The notes: generated by a model from the letters alone, not told the origin. DNA of 42,688 nucleotides from Phallusia fumigata (GCA_008931825.1 QXVZ01001813.1:1-42688), one strand, 5' to 3'. Counted from the first letter of the stretch, positions 1-12,439 are shown. Translations and numbers: made by a program.

Positions 1-53
1 GTCATAGATAGCCAGGTAACTATAAGACCCAATGTAATATAATGTGTGGAATA

Positions 54-74
54 CCCCCCCCCCCCCCCCCCCCC
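54..74. repeat. Homopolymer C tract (21 C)
   Basis: An uninterrupted run of 21 cytosines lies in what appears to be an intron of the M13 peptidase gene. It is a simple repeat and its exact length may be a sequencing or assembly artefact. Confidence 0.9.
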
Positions 75-284
75 AATAGTGTATGTAGAATGTCTATATA
101 TGCTAAGCCAACCTTCTAGTTTTAAATGTCTTCAAATCTTTGTGTTTAGTATTTAAAACAGTCAAGCGTTTATTCATTTCAATAAAATAAGTATGAATTG
201 TAAAGTTGTCTTTTTTGTTTCCACAAACTAAATTAAGTAGCAGAGCACACCAACTGACATTACCCATTACCCTCAACTTTTCAG

Positions 285-1050
285 GCTTACACAAAATGGA
301 AGGAAGGAAATGGTTCAATCCCAGTTTTTGACCCCCTACTTCCAGCTCTCAACTACACAAGAGACCAACTGTTCTTTATCGCTTTTGCACAGGTTAGGAC
401 AAAATAATTCATATTAAGTGTGTTGCTAACTTCAAATTTATATTTAAACACTTTAGTGTAGTCTTCTCAAGTCTTGTTTGACAAATTTAACTGTGTCAGA
501 CCAAATATGTTGTAAAGTTCACTGGAGAGTTTTTATCCCACAACAAACAGATGGCTGACATAAAAAGCAGAAAAAAATGTGTAAAAGTTTATCAAACCTT
601 CTAAGTCAGTGCAGGCGCCCAACCTTTTTTGATAGATCTTTGAAACGTTTCATTACCCCCTATTAAAGGTGATATTAAGTAACATTAAAAGGTTTGGTTG
701 AAATTCCTTCCATTAACTCGTATAATTCCTCCCTGGATCATGGTCCAATGTCTTGGCCAAAGCTGCTCAGTTTATTAAAAAACCAACACTTTTCCTAGCA
801 CTAAAGTTTTGTTGTAAAATGTTTGAATCGCATTTTCGACTTAATACTAACTGCATTGATTGATTGTTTTCAGCTTTGGTGCACAGTTAGCACCCCAGAA
901 TTTCAACAACAGATGATTTTGACGAACGTTCACAGCCCGGGAAAATTTCGGGTGGTCGGAACTTTAGCCAACTCTCCACAGTTTGCCGAAGCTTTTCAGT
1001 GTCCGGTCGGAAGTCCGATGAACCCTCAACACAAATGTAATGTTTGGTAA
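285..1050 (+). CDS. M13 zinc metallopeptidase (neprilysin/ECE-like), C-terminal two exons, partial
   Basis: Two exons encode the end of a neprilysin/endothelin-converting-enzyme type peptidase: 285-392, then 874-1050 with stop TAA at 1048-1050. The first is preceded by a TTTTCAG acceptor, and the join is in phase 0. Together they give 94 residues. The first exon has the family's conserved QLFFIAFAQ stretch, followed across the junction by LWC. The protein ends in NPQHKCNVW, matching the M13 C-terminus, where the terminal Cys and Trp are diagnostic. M13 enzymes are type II membrane ectoenzymes that cleave extracellular peptides. The catalytic HExxH and ExxxD motifs would lie upstream of the window and cannot be checked, so the subfamily (NEP, ECE or PHEX-like) is undecided. 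The gene converges on the TMEM8-like gene. Confidence 0.88.
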
Positions 1051-1831
1051 AGTTGCACATGGGTGTTCGCCACATCGTTGTACACACTCCATCCTTTCTA
1101 TGTAGTTAACTGCAGTATTTTACCCCTCGCAACAGAGTGGTGTTTTTTTGTGTCTGTCTGTAAATACACACATACTCTGTGACTTGTAATTCAAGTGAAG
1201 TTATACAAAACTTTCATATTCCCACTTCCAAGTATTATTTGGTCGCTAACTGGTGGTACGAGATTTTCTGTTTAAGCCGTGTTTTAATTCTAAGGCATTT
1301 CTGTGTGTTACCCTTTTTTTTTCTTTTATCATGACATGATGTAAATGGATACATGGTTTAAAACCAAATACCCATACAGTGTCACTATTCAACTGCCCCA
1401 TAGCTGATGTATATATCTACCAACAGTCTAAAACTCCCCGCACTCCAACAATGCTTTCCTACTATGGTGGCTCTCCATTGCTTTTAGATCGTGTCATTTG
1501 CAAATAAAATGTTAAATGTTGATGCATGACTGGTTCTTAAATGAAACTCCAAACACATAGATTTCATTTGTGTTCAATGCTTCCAGTGAAATTGCATAAA
1601 ACATGCAGTGCGAGGAGAAACAAAACAATAAAGTTTGCTTCAGTTTAGAGAAGGTCATAAACTGATTGCATAACACAAAACAATAGAAGGCTTGGTTGAC
1701 AAAATTCTAATGTTTAGGAGAAAATACTTAATTTGGAACTATTACAATATTTAACAGTGACTTTGCCATGATCGAGCAACACAAAATTAAACATATAAAG
1801 TGTTTAAGACAATAAAAAAACGGATAAAAAT
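1051..1831. other. Convergent intergenic region, two 3' ends
   Basis: This stretch holds the 3' flanks of the plus-strand M13 peptidase and the minus-strand TMEM8-like gene. Plus-sense AATAAA signals are at 1503-1508 and 1627-1632, either of which could end the peptidase transcript. No further gene is visible. Confidence 0.6.
1503..1508 (+). terminator. Polyadenylation signal AATAAA
   Basis: Canonical hexamer about 450 bases after the M13 peptidase stop. A second copy at 1627-1632 is an alternative. Confidence 0.45.
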
Positions 1832-3670
1832 TTATGCAATGTGGAGATTGGTATCACTGTATGAGTGATACGTGTTGTCTGAAGGCTCCAGTGCAAATGG
1901 CCGCCGCTGTTGGTCGACCTTGTTCGTGTTGTAACTCTGTACTTCCTTGTACTTTGGACCAATTGGCAGCAGAAACAGAACTGCAGAGGCCATGAGAATA
2001 TGCCACAAGCTGTGAACAATGTAGTAATTCTGACTGGTTTCAACAAATGCGTAAAGTGCAAGACCTGTGCCGGCACATGCCAAACCTGGAATGTATGACA
2101 GGAAAATCTTCTTTTTGCTTGGGTAGCAAGCATGTCTTTTGTGACACTGCAAACCCCACGATGCTATCACCATAACAACACCAATAACACCAGGAATGAC
2201 GACGGTCCAAACACTGAAACGGTTGTACGAGACTCCCACAGCAAAACCAAGACACCCAGCAACATGAAGCCAGGATTCAACTCTCTGTCGAGGCTTAGCT
2301 ACGGCAACCAATGTGAACCAAATCGCAGAGACAGATGAAAGAAAATCTGAAAACTGTAAAGTTTCATATTGCATGATGCAATAAACAGCAGCACCTGGCT
2401 GGTCACAGGCATGATAAAAACTGCTCATGAATGCCACAAAGAAATAAACAAGAGCCTCCGTGTAAAACTTCCGGTATATTGCCAAAACAACGCACGGCAG
2501 AAACATGATGTTGCTTAAAGTGAGAAGCAAAGTTTGCAAAAGTTGTTCCGCGTAACTCAGCGCTTCAGCATCGTCTGTGCAAGCAATTCCTCTCCAACCA
2601 ACTTTACAGTGACAGGCAACAAACAAAACATCATCAGTCCGATACAAACCACACGAGCCCTGACCTGTGTTACTATGACAACCGTCTATGCAAGAACCAA
2701 CCATAACTCGCACATCAATCTCGGCTTGACAAGCGTTCGACAAGTTTCCATGACATTTAAAGGATGTGGTTAAATACCAGAAACCAGACACGGGGTAAGG
2801 AAAGTTCCATGTGTCTTTATGACCACTGGTGGTGCTATTGAGCTCTAGCAATTGCCCGTTGCTACAATTGTCATTTGCTGAATATTTTAGTTGATGAACA
2901 CATGCCTCTATTTGAAAAGTTGCTGTATCTTCCGAAGGTTTTGCTTCCAGGGAAATTCTCATAATTCCTCCCGAATCTTTAACAGGAAGAATTTCCCATT
3001 CAAACATCTGCTGACTGTCTAGTGATGCGTTGAAAGTTGTAGAATCCGAGTTGAACTGAACATTGAAGAGTCCATTCTCTTTACGAATCAGTTTTGTTGT
3101 GTTTACTGGTGCCAAGGTGACATCGTTTGTCAAATCATTGCCTGTTTGGTTGTAAAGTTCTATCTTTGCATAATATTTGCATTCTTTTGTTAAACCAGCA
3201 ACATCAATAGTTTCTTCTTGATTTGGCAGAAAAACTGATGCGAAATAATGACCAGCAGTTTCGTTGCTACTTGAATCAATAATTAAATCATAAAACAAAT
3301 CCGTGTGCAACTGTGAAATTGTGTATGTGTCGTTGGATATCAATCCTATTGACTGAACAAATGTGTTTTCAGGTACAACAGTATGCAGTGGATCAGGGAC
3401 AGGTAAAGCTCCTTTCCTCACAAGCAGATGAACGTTTGTGTCCGCACAATGAACAGAAAATCCTCCACCAGTTTGATTGACAGTTCCACTGAAGCGTAAC
3501 AAGTACTTGTTTGGGAAATCATAAACCCAGTGAAAAATCTCCTGATCTCCGATGTTGTTGAATCTTTGTAATTGTTTCGGTCCAAACTCCAACAACTTTG
3601 TGTCATTTGAGGCAATAACACAATCATACACCAACAAGCTAACAGCAAGAGTGTATTTGATTGACCACAT
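1832..3670 (-). CDS. TMEM8/PGAP6-family EGF-CREST membrane protein
   Basis: A single open frame encodes about 612 residues. I start at the ATG at 3670 because MWSIKYTLAVSLLVYDCVIA reads as a signal peptide; the frame stays open to 3757, so an upstream ATG is possible. An ectodomain with about ten N-x-S/T sites is followed by an EGF-like Cys cluster (about residues 327-364, ending in CHCKVGWRGIAC). Then comes a block of about seven membrane segments (about 372-570) with the CREST pattern: SSFYHACD near 416, an Asp near 442 and HSLWH near 553. Human PGAP6 (TMEM8A) is a GPI-directed phospholipase A2 that sheds anchored proteins such as CRIPTO; CREST proteins are proposed metal-dependent hydrolases, and the Ser/Asp/His residues are present here. 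TMEM8B or TMEM8C orthology is not excluded. The absence of introns is unusual beside its neighbours. An AG acceptor lies just upstream on the minus strand. Confidence 0.85.
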   Translation of the reverse strand: MWSIKYTLAVSLLVYDCVIASNDTKLLEFGPKQLQRFNNIGDQEIFHWVYDFPNKYLLRFSGTVNQTGGGFSVHCADTNVHLLVRKGALPVPDPLHTVVPENTFVQSIGLISNDTYTISQLHTDLFYDLIIDSSSNETAGHYFASVFLPNQEETIDVAGLTKECKYYAKIELYNQTGNDLTNDVTLAPVNTTKLIRKENGLFNVQFNSDSTTFNASLDSQQMFEWEILPVKDSGGIMRISLEAKPSEDTATFQIEACVHQLKYSANDNCSNGQLLELNSTTSGHKDTWNFPYPVSGFWYLTTSFKCHGNLSNACQAEIDVRVMVGSCIDGCHSNTGQGSCGLYRTDDVLFVACHCKVGWRGIACTDDAEALSYAEQLLQTLLLTLSNIMFLPCVVLAIYRKFYTEALVYFFVAFMSSFYHACDQPGAAVYCIMQYETLQFSDFLSSVSAIWFTLVAVAKPRQRVESWLHVAGCLGFAVGVSYNRFSVWTVVIPGVIGVVMVIASWGLQCHKRHACYPSKKKIFLSYIPGLACAGTGLALYAFVETSQNYYIVHSLWHILMASAVLFLLPIGPKYKEVQSYNTNKVDQQRRPFALEPSDNTYHSYSDTNLHIA

Positions 3671-3900
3671 ATCTAAGACAGTCTGCACAAATCTAAAACA
3701 AGCTAAAATATTAAAACTGACAATATCACTATAAAAGACAAAAGTGTAACAAGGCATGAAAAAATTGTGTTTTACAACAAAGTTAAATTCATTTCTAGTA
3801 CTATTTAATGATTGTGGAACAGAAACCCTGCTGCTATGTTTAAACCAGCAGATAAGTCAACATGCAACCTGTTCAAACTAAAACAAGAATGTCAAAAACC

Positions 3901-4195
3901 CAGTGGCAGTGGCTAGCTTGTCCAGAATTTTGGGAGAAAGCTTAGCGAGTAAAAACAACATTTGGCAGCTTGGAAAACCAAAAAAAATACAAAAACATTA
4001 TGCTGCAACACATGGCACTTCATATTTCTTTGGTAATTCTCTATCTAATTTAAATGAGTCATTTCTTATTGTGACTAACGAAAGATCAGAGTGGAGACAA
4101 CAAATATCTACTTAATAGGGGAAAGACAAGTTAGGAATCTGTTACTTTATGTTTGAAGGGGGCATAGTCTCTTTGCCCGCCTCGCTACGCCCCTG
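3901..4195. mobile_element. Possible non-autonomous hAT-like element
   Basis: The left edge begins CAGTGGCAGTGGCTAGC and the right edge ends CTCGCTACGCCCCTG, resembling the CAGTGGCGTAGC-type termini common in hAT miniature elements. The ends are only partly complementary and I see no target-site duplication, so the limits are tentative. Confidence 0.35.
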
Positions 4196-4456
4196 GCTAG
4201 ACTTAATGTCAGCTGAATTCAGAAGAAGGCCTTGTCATAAATTTACAATCACGTAAATATTTTCATCTTGTTTTCCTCAAATTGAAACGCTTCACTGAAT
4301 CCGTCATGGACTGCTGATTTGTTTATTTTTGGAAACACGTTTTCTTTTCTTGTTTTTAGGAACGTAGTTTGCATTAAAATTAAAAAAAATCTAATTTTGA
4401 TCTTGAAAATAAAACAACGACGTCAAATAATAAATATATCTAACAGTCCATTCCAG

Positions 4457-4650
4457 GTCTTGGTTATCGAGGCAGAAAGTTTTTTCTCCCAATCGACAGA
4501 TCGTTCCGTGTTTACATCTTGTGATTTTTGCAACAACGTTTTCTTCTGTGCTGCTACCAGTCGAACGATTTCTCCCAAAAAAAGTGTTGCTAGAGTGGCA
4601 GAGAAGGAAACATTACTTCAAATCCTGGAAAGGCCGATCAAGAAAGCCAG
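4457..4650 (+). other. Probable 5' leader exon of cullin-4
   Basis: An acceptor (ATTCCAG) at about 4450-4456 and a donor after 4650 define an exon that would splice to 4996, four bases before the cullin-4 ATG. Its frame is open and joins in phase to the cullin frame, giving ...[14 protein letters not shown], but it contains no ATG. I treat it as 5' UTR. It could be coding if a further upstream exon supplies a start. Confidence 0.4.
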
Positions 4651-4999
4651 GTAGCTTCTTGTTATTAGTTGTTGCAATAAATCTCACGTGATGGTAAAAC
4701 GTGTTGGAGAATTGTGTGGTTTTTTACTTGTGATTTTTTGATTTAAGGATCTTTACAATTTCACAGTTGACTCTTTCCCCATGAAATGTATAACCACGTA
4801 AAAAATAACTGTGACAGCAATGGTATCAATTGATATTGAATTTCTGATATCAATAAACAAACTTACTGTTTTTTTCATTAAGCCTTATATATTGTTAAAA
4901 TGACGTTTGCTGTAACTGAAATCATTTTAAAGTAACTGAAATCATTTTTTACCCAGCTTGTTTAAATACATGTTGTGAAATTTTTTATATTTTAGGCTG

Positions 5000-7900
5000 A
5001 TGTCTGGGGATTCAGGGTCGTTACTTAATCAGTCGTCCAGCACAGACCAATCGAGGAATGGAGTTTCACGTCATGTGACCCAGTCTTCAATGATGATTGG
5101 TTCAAAAAACAGCAGTGCAAAGAAATTAACCATAAAGAACTTTAGAGGTAATTATGAAACGAGCAGATTGGTGCAGTCAGTTTTTGTTTAAGGCCAAACA
5201 AGCGTTAAAAATTTTGTATGTTTTTAGCCAAACCAGTGCTTCCAGAAAATTATGAACGAGAGACATGGAGAAAATTGGAGGAAGCCGTTGCAGCGATCCA
5301 CAGGTTTTGTTTTTGTTTATGATTTGCTTAGTTTGTTGTAATTATCCAAACTTCACTGCAAGCACCTATGAGTAGTTACAATTATAGTTTGGTGCTTTTT
5401 AATTTTTAAACCAATCTTTTTGTGTTTTTTAGATCCTCATTCATCCGCTATAGTTTAGAGGAGCTGTACAAAGCTGTGGAAAATTTATGTTCCCACAAAA
5501 TTGCAAAAAATCTTTATTCTCAGGTGTTTGCTGGTTTGTTAACTCATTTATTTGGAATTTTAACTCCATAATATAATTGTTGTTTTTTATTGGTAATTGT
5601 ATGCTGAGCTTTTCGCAATACTTCCAAGGGGAAAACTAAGAAAAGTGGCAATTTTGTTGCAGCATTTTTGTTTACAGCTGGCCACAAGTTAAAATATAAA
5701 TTGTGTTGGCAGTTAAGAGATGTTTGCGAACAACACATTCGAAAACAAGTTCATGTGTTTGATGAAAACATTGACGGCGAGCTATTTCTGCGTCGATTGG
5801 AACAGGAATGGCAAGATCATTGTCAACAAACTGTACGTTGAAAATTAACCAAACATTTTTAACTTGATTACAACTGTTATTGATTATTATACAATTTTAA
5901 TACTTTTAAATGCTTAACTGTAATTTCCTGGTGGTTTTTACAGTTTAGCAAAGATTTGGATGTAATGTTTACCAAATCTTGGTTGTTAAACTGTTTAAAA
6001 ATCTTCTGTTAAAAACTCTGATGTTTCAGATTATGATTCGATGCATCTTCCTTGTGCTTGACCGAACTTATGTTCTACAAAACTCAATGTTACCTTCTTT
6101 ATGGTGAGTCGTATTTTCTACCGAGCTTTAACCAAACTTATTGAACTGTATTTTCAATCGGAAATTTTTTTTTTATTTGTACCTTTGTCTTGTGCTTACC
6201 ACGGTATGTTACTTGCAGGGATTTGGGTTTAGACTTATTTCGTGAAAACGTTCTCTCCCGTGAACATGTTCGTGAAAGGTGTCTTCATGGTTTGTTGGGG
6301 TTGGTGATACGTGAGAGGTCTGGTGATGCGGTGAACAGAAGTTTACTGAGGAATTTACTTTCGATGCTCAGCGATTTACAGGTGGGTAGTTGTTTGTTGC
6401 ATAGTAGTTTCAAATACAGAATATTAAATCCAAATTTGCAAGTATCAAAACAATAGTGTAACATACAGCATAAAAAAACAGTTACTTGTGGCATCCTAGT
6501 AATTTGTAAGTGTTTACAGTAGAATAACTGGCTATTCTAATATAGTTGCCTCATATCCAGGATACTCAATCCAGGTCTATAAATTTTGACATATAACTGT
6601 AACCATGGTATGTAACAAAACAATAATACTTTTGCATGTTGCATCTTTGTAACATTACTACATCAGATGAATAGGCTGTTGTGGCCAAAAGATAAAATAT
6701 TGGTTTATTAGCGAATGTAAATGGCAGATTTTTATTTAAACCTGCTTATAGTTTAACTGCTCAGGATTTCATATTTTACTTTAAATGTTCCCATTCCCAG
6801 GTCATGTTATTTCAATGTACTACAGCACAGTAGGTGTACTTGATTGCTTCAAAAAAATACTTTTTGCAAATGTTGTAATCATATTTTATGCACAAATTAG
6901 AAAAACTAAAGTAAACATAGGTATTGTAAAGATTACTTAGCCAAAGGAAATGCCATATTATGGCAGAATCTAAAAGTAATTACAGGATAAACCAAATGTC
7001 ATGCTCAACCTGCCAGAATATTCCAAAGCAATTAAAATATGTTTTGCTTTTCAGATTTACCATTCGCTATTTGAGAAACATTTCCTCAAGGAGACACAGC
7101 AATATTACTTAGCCGAGGGAGACGTTAAAAAGAACGAACTTGAAGTTTACGAATATTTAATCCACACTGAGAAGAGGATTGAAGAGGAACGGAACCTCTG
7201 CATCAATTGCATGGATAATTCCACATTGTAAGTAAACTTATTCCAATTAACTGTTGATGATATGCTTTGTGTTGTATCAGACGCCAGTAGATATTCTAAG
7301 AGGCTCATTGTCACGCAGGCTATTCCATTTCTTAATTGACAGCAAAGTCATAAAAAGCTTAGGTAACTGTGGGACCAAATGTAGAACAAAGTGCACAATA
7401 TAATGTTTGTTTTCGCTAATGGTACTTGATATAATCACTTTGATCATGGAATGATGACATGAGGAAACATTTTTAGTTTGAGTATTAGAATTCTCTTTCC
7501 ATTGATAGGAAGCCACTTATCTCCTGCGTTGAATCACAACTTATCGCACGCCATACTGAGTTTCTGCTCAACAAGGGCCTCAGTTATTTAATCAACGAGA
7601 ATCGACTACCCGACCTACGAAGATTTTATTCCCTTCTTTCTTCGATCCAAGACGGAACCCAAGCTCTTTGCAAACGCTTCACTGACCATGTCAAGGTTTA
7701 CCAACAACATTTGTTTTAACCTGGATCATTTCGTTATTCAACCCCCAGTTATTTGACCCCCCGGCTATTATTTTCAAAACAAAGTTTTGATCAGTTTGCA
7801 TTTTTGAATAAAGAATTAAATTGTTGGAACACTTGAGGTTCTTTTATTTCAACAGGTTTTGACTCCATCCCCAAAAGTTACAAAACCCACAAATTGTCTG

Positions 7901-10900
7901 GTTTTTGATGATGTCAAAATAATATTCTGATGATGAAAATACCATTTGTCAAAATATAGAAATTGTTTTTGTTTGGTATCTTCTAGTGAGACTATTTCAA
8001 AACTGTGGATTGTCTTCCCGAACATGATTTCATTTGCCAATAGTGTCAAGACAGTATTATCCCATTTCAAGAAAGCTGTGAAAGATAGAACACTTCTCCA
8101 AAAAACTTAACCCACACACAACATTGCAGGGAGTAGCAAGTGGAATTGTGATGGACTCAAATGCAGATGCCACGATGGTTCAAGATTTACTTGATTTGAA
8201 AGAAAAACTTGACAATATTGTTCAATCTTGTTTCGACAAAGATGCAAAATTTATTCACGGGTTGCAACGAGCGTTCGAAAGTTCGGTGAACAAACGTCAA
8301 AACAAACCTGCCGAGCTGATTGGTACGTTTAATGTTTGTGAACTCACTTTAAGCAGGCTTCCTAATGAGCTTAATACAACTGCATTGGTGTTACATAAGC
8401 TTGTTGAAATTAAAAAAACGTCAAAAATGTAGTTGTACAATTCAAACAGCATTTGTTGAAATATTGAAAATGTTTTACAAACCAGTACTGACTTTTACCT
8501 TCTTATTGGAACATTAAGATAAGTTGACAAGGTTATTATTTAAAACCTTCTTTCAAATGCAGTATGTGAGCTTCAAAAAAATTGTCATGATTGCTGGTTT
8601 TAAATTTGTTATTTGATATTTTTGGGGTATTTTTCAGCGAAATATGTTGATCAGAGGATGCGATCCGGCAACAAGGAATCAAGTGAAGCTGAACTTGACC
8701 GAACATTGGATCGAATTATGTTACTATTCAGATTCATACACGGTAAAAGTGTGGTTTATTAAAGGACAAAAGTGATATTGTGTTTAATTGTTCTAAACTC
8801 CAAATAGGTTCCGGTCATGGATTCCAATTCGCTAATTCTTTTTCAATGCAGGCTAATTGTTTTCTTTTCTTCTTTGTTTCATGATTTTAGTGTAACCAAC
8901 AAGTCAACTAATCCTGCTGCAGTGAACAAAGTTTAATAATTATCTTTTGTATGTTTAGGCAAGGATGTATTTGAGGCTTTTTACAAAAAAGATCTTGCAA
9001 AACGCCTCCTAGTGGGCAAAAGTGCTTCTGTAGATGCGGAGAAGTCGATGCTGTCAAAGTTAAAGCAGGAATGTGGTGGAGCGTTCACAAGTAAACTGGA
9101 AGGAATGTTTAAAGACATGTTTCACTCGAAGGAACTGATGTCACAATACAGACAGGTACACTGGCAAAAAAGCGTGTAAAGTTGTGTATTATTTCATTAA
9201 CTCTGTGAATTAAGTTTGTTCTTTGGTAACAAGTCTAAGTTGTGATTAATCAAAACAAAAACTTCTGTTTTTTTTTTGTAGTTACTCTCATAAAATAATT
9301 TTGGTAAGATATATTGTGATCATTGATATAAGTTTTAGCAAATGTGTTTTACGTTACATTCTGCCTCAGAAAAAAATGTATTTAGGTCTTTCAAAGTATC
9401 TCAAAACTTAAACTTTACCGTGATACAATGTTTTGGTTCTGCATTCTTGTGGAATCTGTCAGTGCAGCACTTTCAACTGTTTTCATTGCTACCCAAATAT
9501 TTTGTGCTTAAACATTTGGTTCCTAAAGAAAAACCACTTTTTTATAATGATGTAAATAAACTAAATTTCTTTCAGATCTCTGCAACGTCTAAACCTGTAA
9601 CTTCTGAATATCAATAACTTTATGCTTTTTTGTTACCCACGTATGGGGCAACACTGCCTCGGTATGTTTTTACACAAGTTTAAAATTACCTTCGGAGTCG
9701 ATTTGTGTTTGCATCCAATTTGTCAACCATCACATGACCCGACAACACTGATGTACATTGTATGTTTGCACAGTACCAATCGACAAAACCTGACATGCAA
9801 GACATCAGTGTCGATATCAACGTCAACATTCTCACTATGGGGTATTGGCCGACGTACACTGCTATGGAAGTCCGGCTGCCAGTTGAAATGGTGAGTTGGT
9901 TTGCGATGTGTACAACTTGTGTCTCACAGTGAGACATACATGATTAGTAGTGGCACAGTTCTCGACTAATAAAATTGATTTAGAAGGAGTTTTTAGGTAG
10001 TTTTGTCAATGACATCTCAATGTTTAGTTGAAACTCAGCATTAGATGTTTGCATTTGTTGTAAACTTCCGCCAACCCAGTGGAACCTGTAAACATCAAAC
10101 CACCAAATTAACTAAGCTCAGTAAAAATTGGAAACTTCCAGTTAGGAATTTTTGAAAACCAAACAAAGTTGTGATTTCTCAGGGCAAACTCCAAGAGTGC
10201 TTCAGACAATTTTATCTGATGAAACATTCAGGAAGGAAGCTGACTTTCCAATCAACATTGGGACACTGCGTCTTGAAGAGCAAGTTTAAAAATGTGAGTT
10301 ACCTTTCTAACTCAAATATCATAGAAAGTTATTTCATCTACTTGTAAATTTAACAAATAAGTATGTTGCTAAACTCAAAAACTTTACAGATTTTCATGTG
10401 ATAAAAAATGTTTGTTTGAAAACTTGTTACCAGGGCAATAAGGAGCTTCAGGTTTCTCTCTTCCAAACTCTGATCCTCCTCCTCTTCAATGAGGGAGATG
10501 TTTTCTCGTACCAGTATATCAGGGAGGAAACTTTGTGCAAGGACGTGGAGTTGAAAAGGACTTTACAATCCCTGGCTTGTGGAAAGGCTAGGGTTCTTAC
10601 CAAGGTTTGTTCAAGAAATTTTTGTGGATGTCACTGTTTTTTTCTGCAACACAAAAACCTTGGTCAAGTAGTTCTAACCAGGGCATTTGAGAGGGGGGAG
10701 CAGGAGGTACATTGTCCCAGGGCCCCCAAGACCTATCGAGGGACCCATGGCTGAAGGACTGTATAAAGAAATGTCCAGATATATTAGCTAAGATGAGGTT
10801 ACCTTAATTTTTAGTTTCAAATTTGTTTGCAAGTATTATGGTCCTAAATGGGTTTTTACCGGCTTCAAGGATTTTTTCTTAAGGCCTTGGATTTTTAAGA

Positions 10901-12220
10901 AGTTGCACAAACAAACCAACTCAGCCTATCTCTCTCAAAGAAAATATCAAATGTTAGAGAATTTTAGTTTAAAGAATAAAAAACGTGGTGACAAACCTAT
11001 TGTCTTGTACAACTGTTTTTTATCATGAGATGCTCGGTGCTGGGCCAAACAGTACACTTCGGACCATTCTTGGAGAGCACCATATATTTTTGTTCCAGAT
11101 TCCCAAAGGCAAAGACGTGGCTGATGATGACAAGTTTGAATTCAACTCAGAGTTCAAACACAAGTTGATAAGAATCAAAATCAACCAAATACAAATGAAA
11201 GAGACTGTGAGGAAAAACAGAAAGTTGTAGATGCTTTGTTAAAATAAATGATATTTTTACTTCAAGACTAGCTTTGTGCAGTCAACTGTACCAATCTTGG
11301 TAACTACCTAAATTGGCTGGGTAAACTTGAACGATTGTCTGTGCAAGAATAAAGCATGATTGATTGCACAAAACTGGGATATACGTCCAGATATGATCAA
11401 TAAAGGAGTATGGGATGAATGAAACTGTTTACAAACGTTTACTTTTTAAAGGAATTTTCAGCAATTAAACAGATATTACATCTTGTTGTTTGCAGGTTGA
11501 GGAGAATATTGACACGACGGAACGCGTTTTCCAAGACCGACAATATCAGATCGACGCTGCCATTGTTCGGACAATGAAAATGAGAAAAACATTATCACAC
11601 CAACTCCTCGCATCCGAAGTTTATGAGCAACTCAAGTTCCCAATAAAGGTAACATTTTAGAAGCCAGTGTTTTTCAAGTTTTTTTATATGCGACGTCATT
11701 GGAAAGTTGGTTGGATATTGTAGGCACCGGCGATAAGGCGCAAAGTTGTTGTAGATATTGACACAAAAAAACAATTAAGCTATTAACACGACTTACCAGG
11801 GGAGTCGCGGTGCACAGTTTGAGAATCCACCACCCGGTTTGCTAAGTCATCTTTCCGCAGTTAGAGCAATATCGGTTTGGTTAACTCCCCGGCTTGTGGA
11901 AAAGCAGATAGCACGTTCTCTAGTTTCAGACAATATTTGTTTGTTCGGAGTACAATGTAGAGTGTATGTAACAAATCCAACATTAATTATGAGCCAACTT
12001 CACTCCTGTTTTAACATTGTTGTTATTTGCCTCACGCCCGTTTGCCACAGAAACAAACCTTCAAATATCTTGTACGTTCATAATAATATCTCTCGAGATT
12101 TTCATCAAAATTTTATGTTTTCAGCCGACCGACATCAAAAAGCGGATCGAAAGTTTGATCGAGCGTGACTACATGCAGCGGGACAAAGACAACACGAACC
12201 AATATCATTATGTCGCATAA
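5000..12220 (+). CDS. CUL4: Cullin-4, scaffold of CRL4 ubiquitin ligases
   Basis: Seventeen coding exons: 5000-5147, 5228-5303, 5433-5523, 5713-5832, 6030-6103, 6219-6381, 7055-7227, 7509-7695, 8130-8322, 8638-8742, 8959-9155, 9774-9890, 10183-10293, 10434-10604, 11099-11206, 11496-11648 and 12125-12220. All join in frame to 760 residues, against 759 in human CUL4A. The N-terminal cullin repeats ([20 protein letters not shown]-like) bind DDB1. The middle carries the family signature [20 protein letters not shown], and LTMGYWPTY opens the cullin homology region. The last two exons hold the winged-helix neddylation domain: MKMRK places the NEDD8 acceptor at about Lys706, and the C-terminus is [13 protein letters not shown]4 recruits DDB1-DCAF substrate receptors and RBX1 for DNA repair, replication licensing and chromatin control. 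Similarity extends along the whole length, so the family call is very secure. One ascidian gene would match both vertebrate CUL4A and CUL4B. Confidence 0.97.
10605..11098. other. Cullin-4 intron with repeat-like GC-rich segment
   Basis: The segment at about 10680-10745 is unusually G/C-rich for this intron (CCCAGGGCCCCCAAG) and looks like a transposon remnant. I could not define its ends. Confidence 0.25.
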
Positions 12221-12259
12221 ACCACCTTGTTGTTGCCATGCCGACAAGTTGCAGGCGAA

Positions 12260-12265
12260 AATAAA
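12260..12265 (+). terminator. Polyadenylation signal AATAAA (cullin-4)
   Basis: First canonical hexamer, 40 bases after the cullin-4 stop codon. Another is at 12337-12342. Confidence 0.6.
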
Positions 12266-12439
12266 TTTTAGGTAATCTACAATTCTTGCAACAAACTTTC
12301 AAATGTCATTCTGGCGGCAAATTGAACTTTTGGCCGAATAAAGTTTTGTGTAAATATTTTACGCTTGTAACTTCAGCTCAATAACACTTGTTCCATGCTT
12401 CTTGTTTCTTTGATTGCGACATCACAATAAAATAAAATT

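Larger units (their letters stand above)
3758..4999. other. Divergent intergenic region and cullin-4 5' leader
   Basis: This stretch separates the minus-strand TMEM8-like gene from plus-strand cullin-4. It holds a possible hAT-like element (3901-4195) and a likely 5' leader exon of cullin-4 ending at a GT donor at 4651. Nothing else was recognised. Confidence 0.5.

Noticed and set aside
3667-3757. TMEM8-like start at ATG 3757
   Set aside because: The ATG at 3670 gives a clean signal peptide, and an acceptor-like sequence lies between the two. The longer form is not formally excluded.
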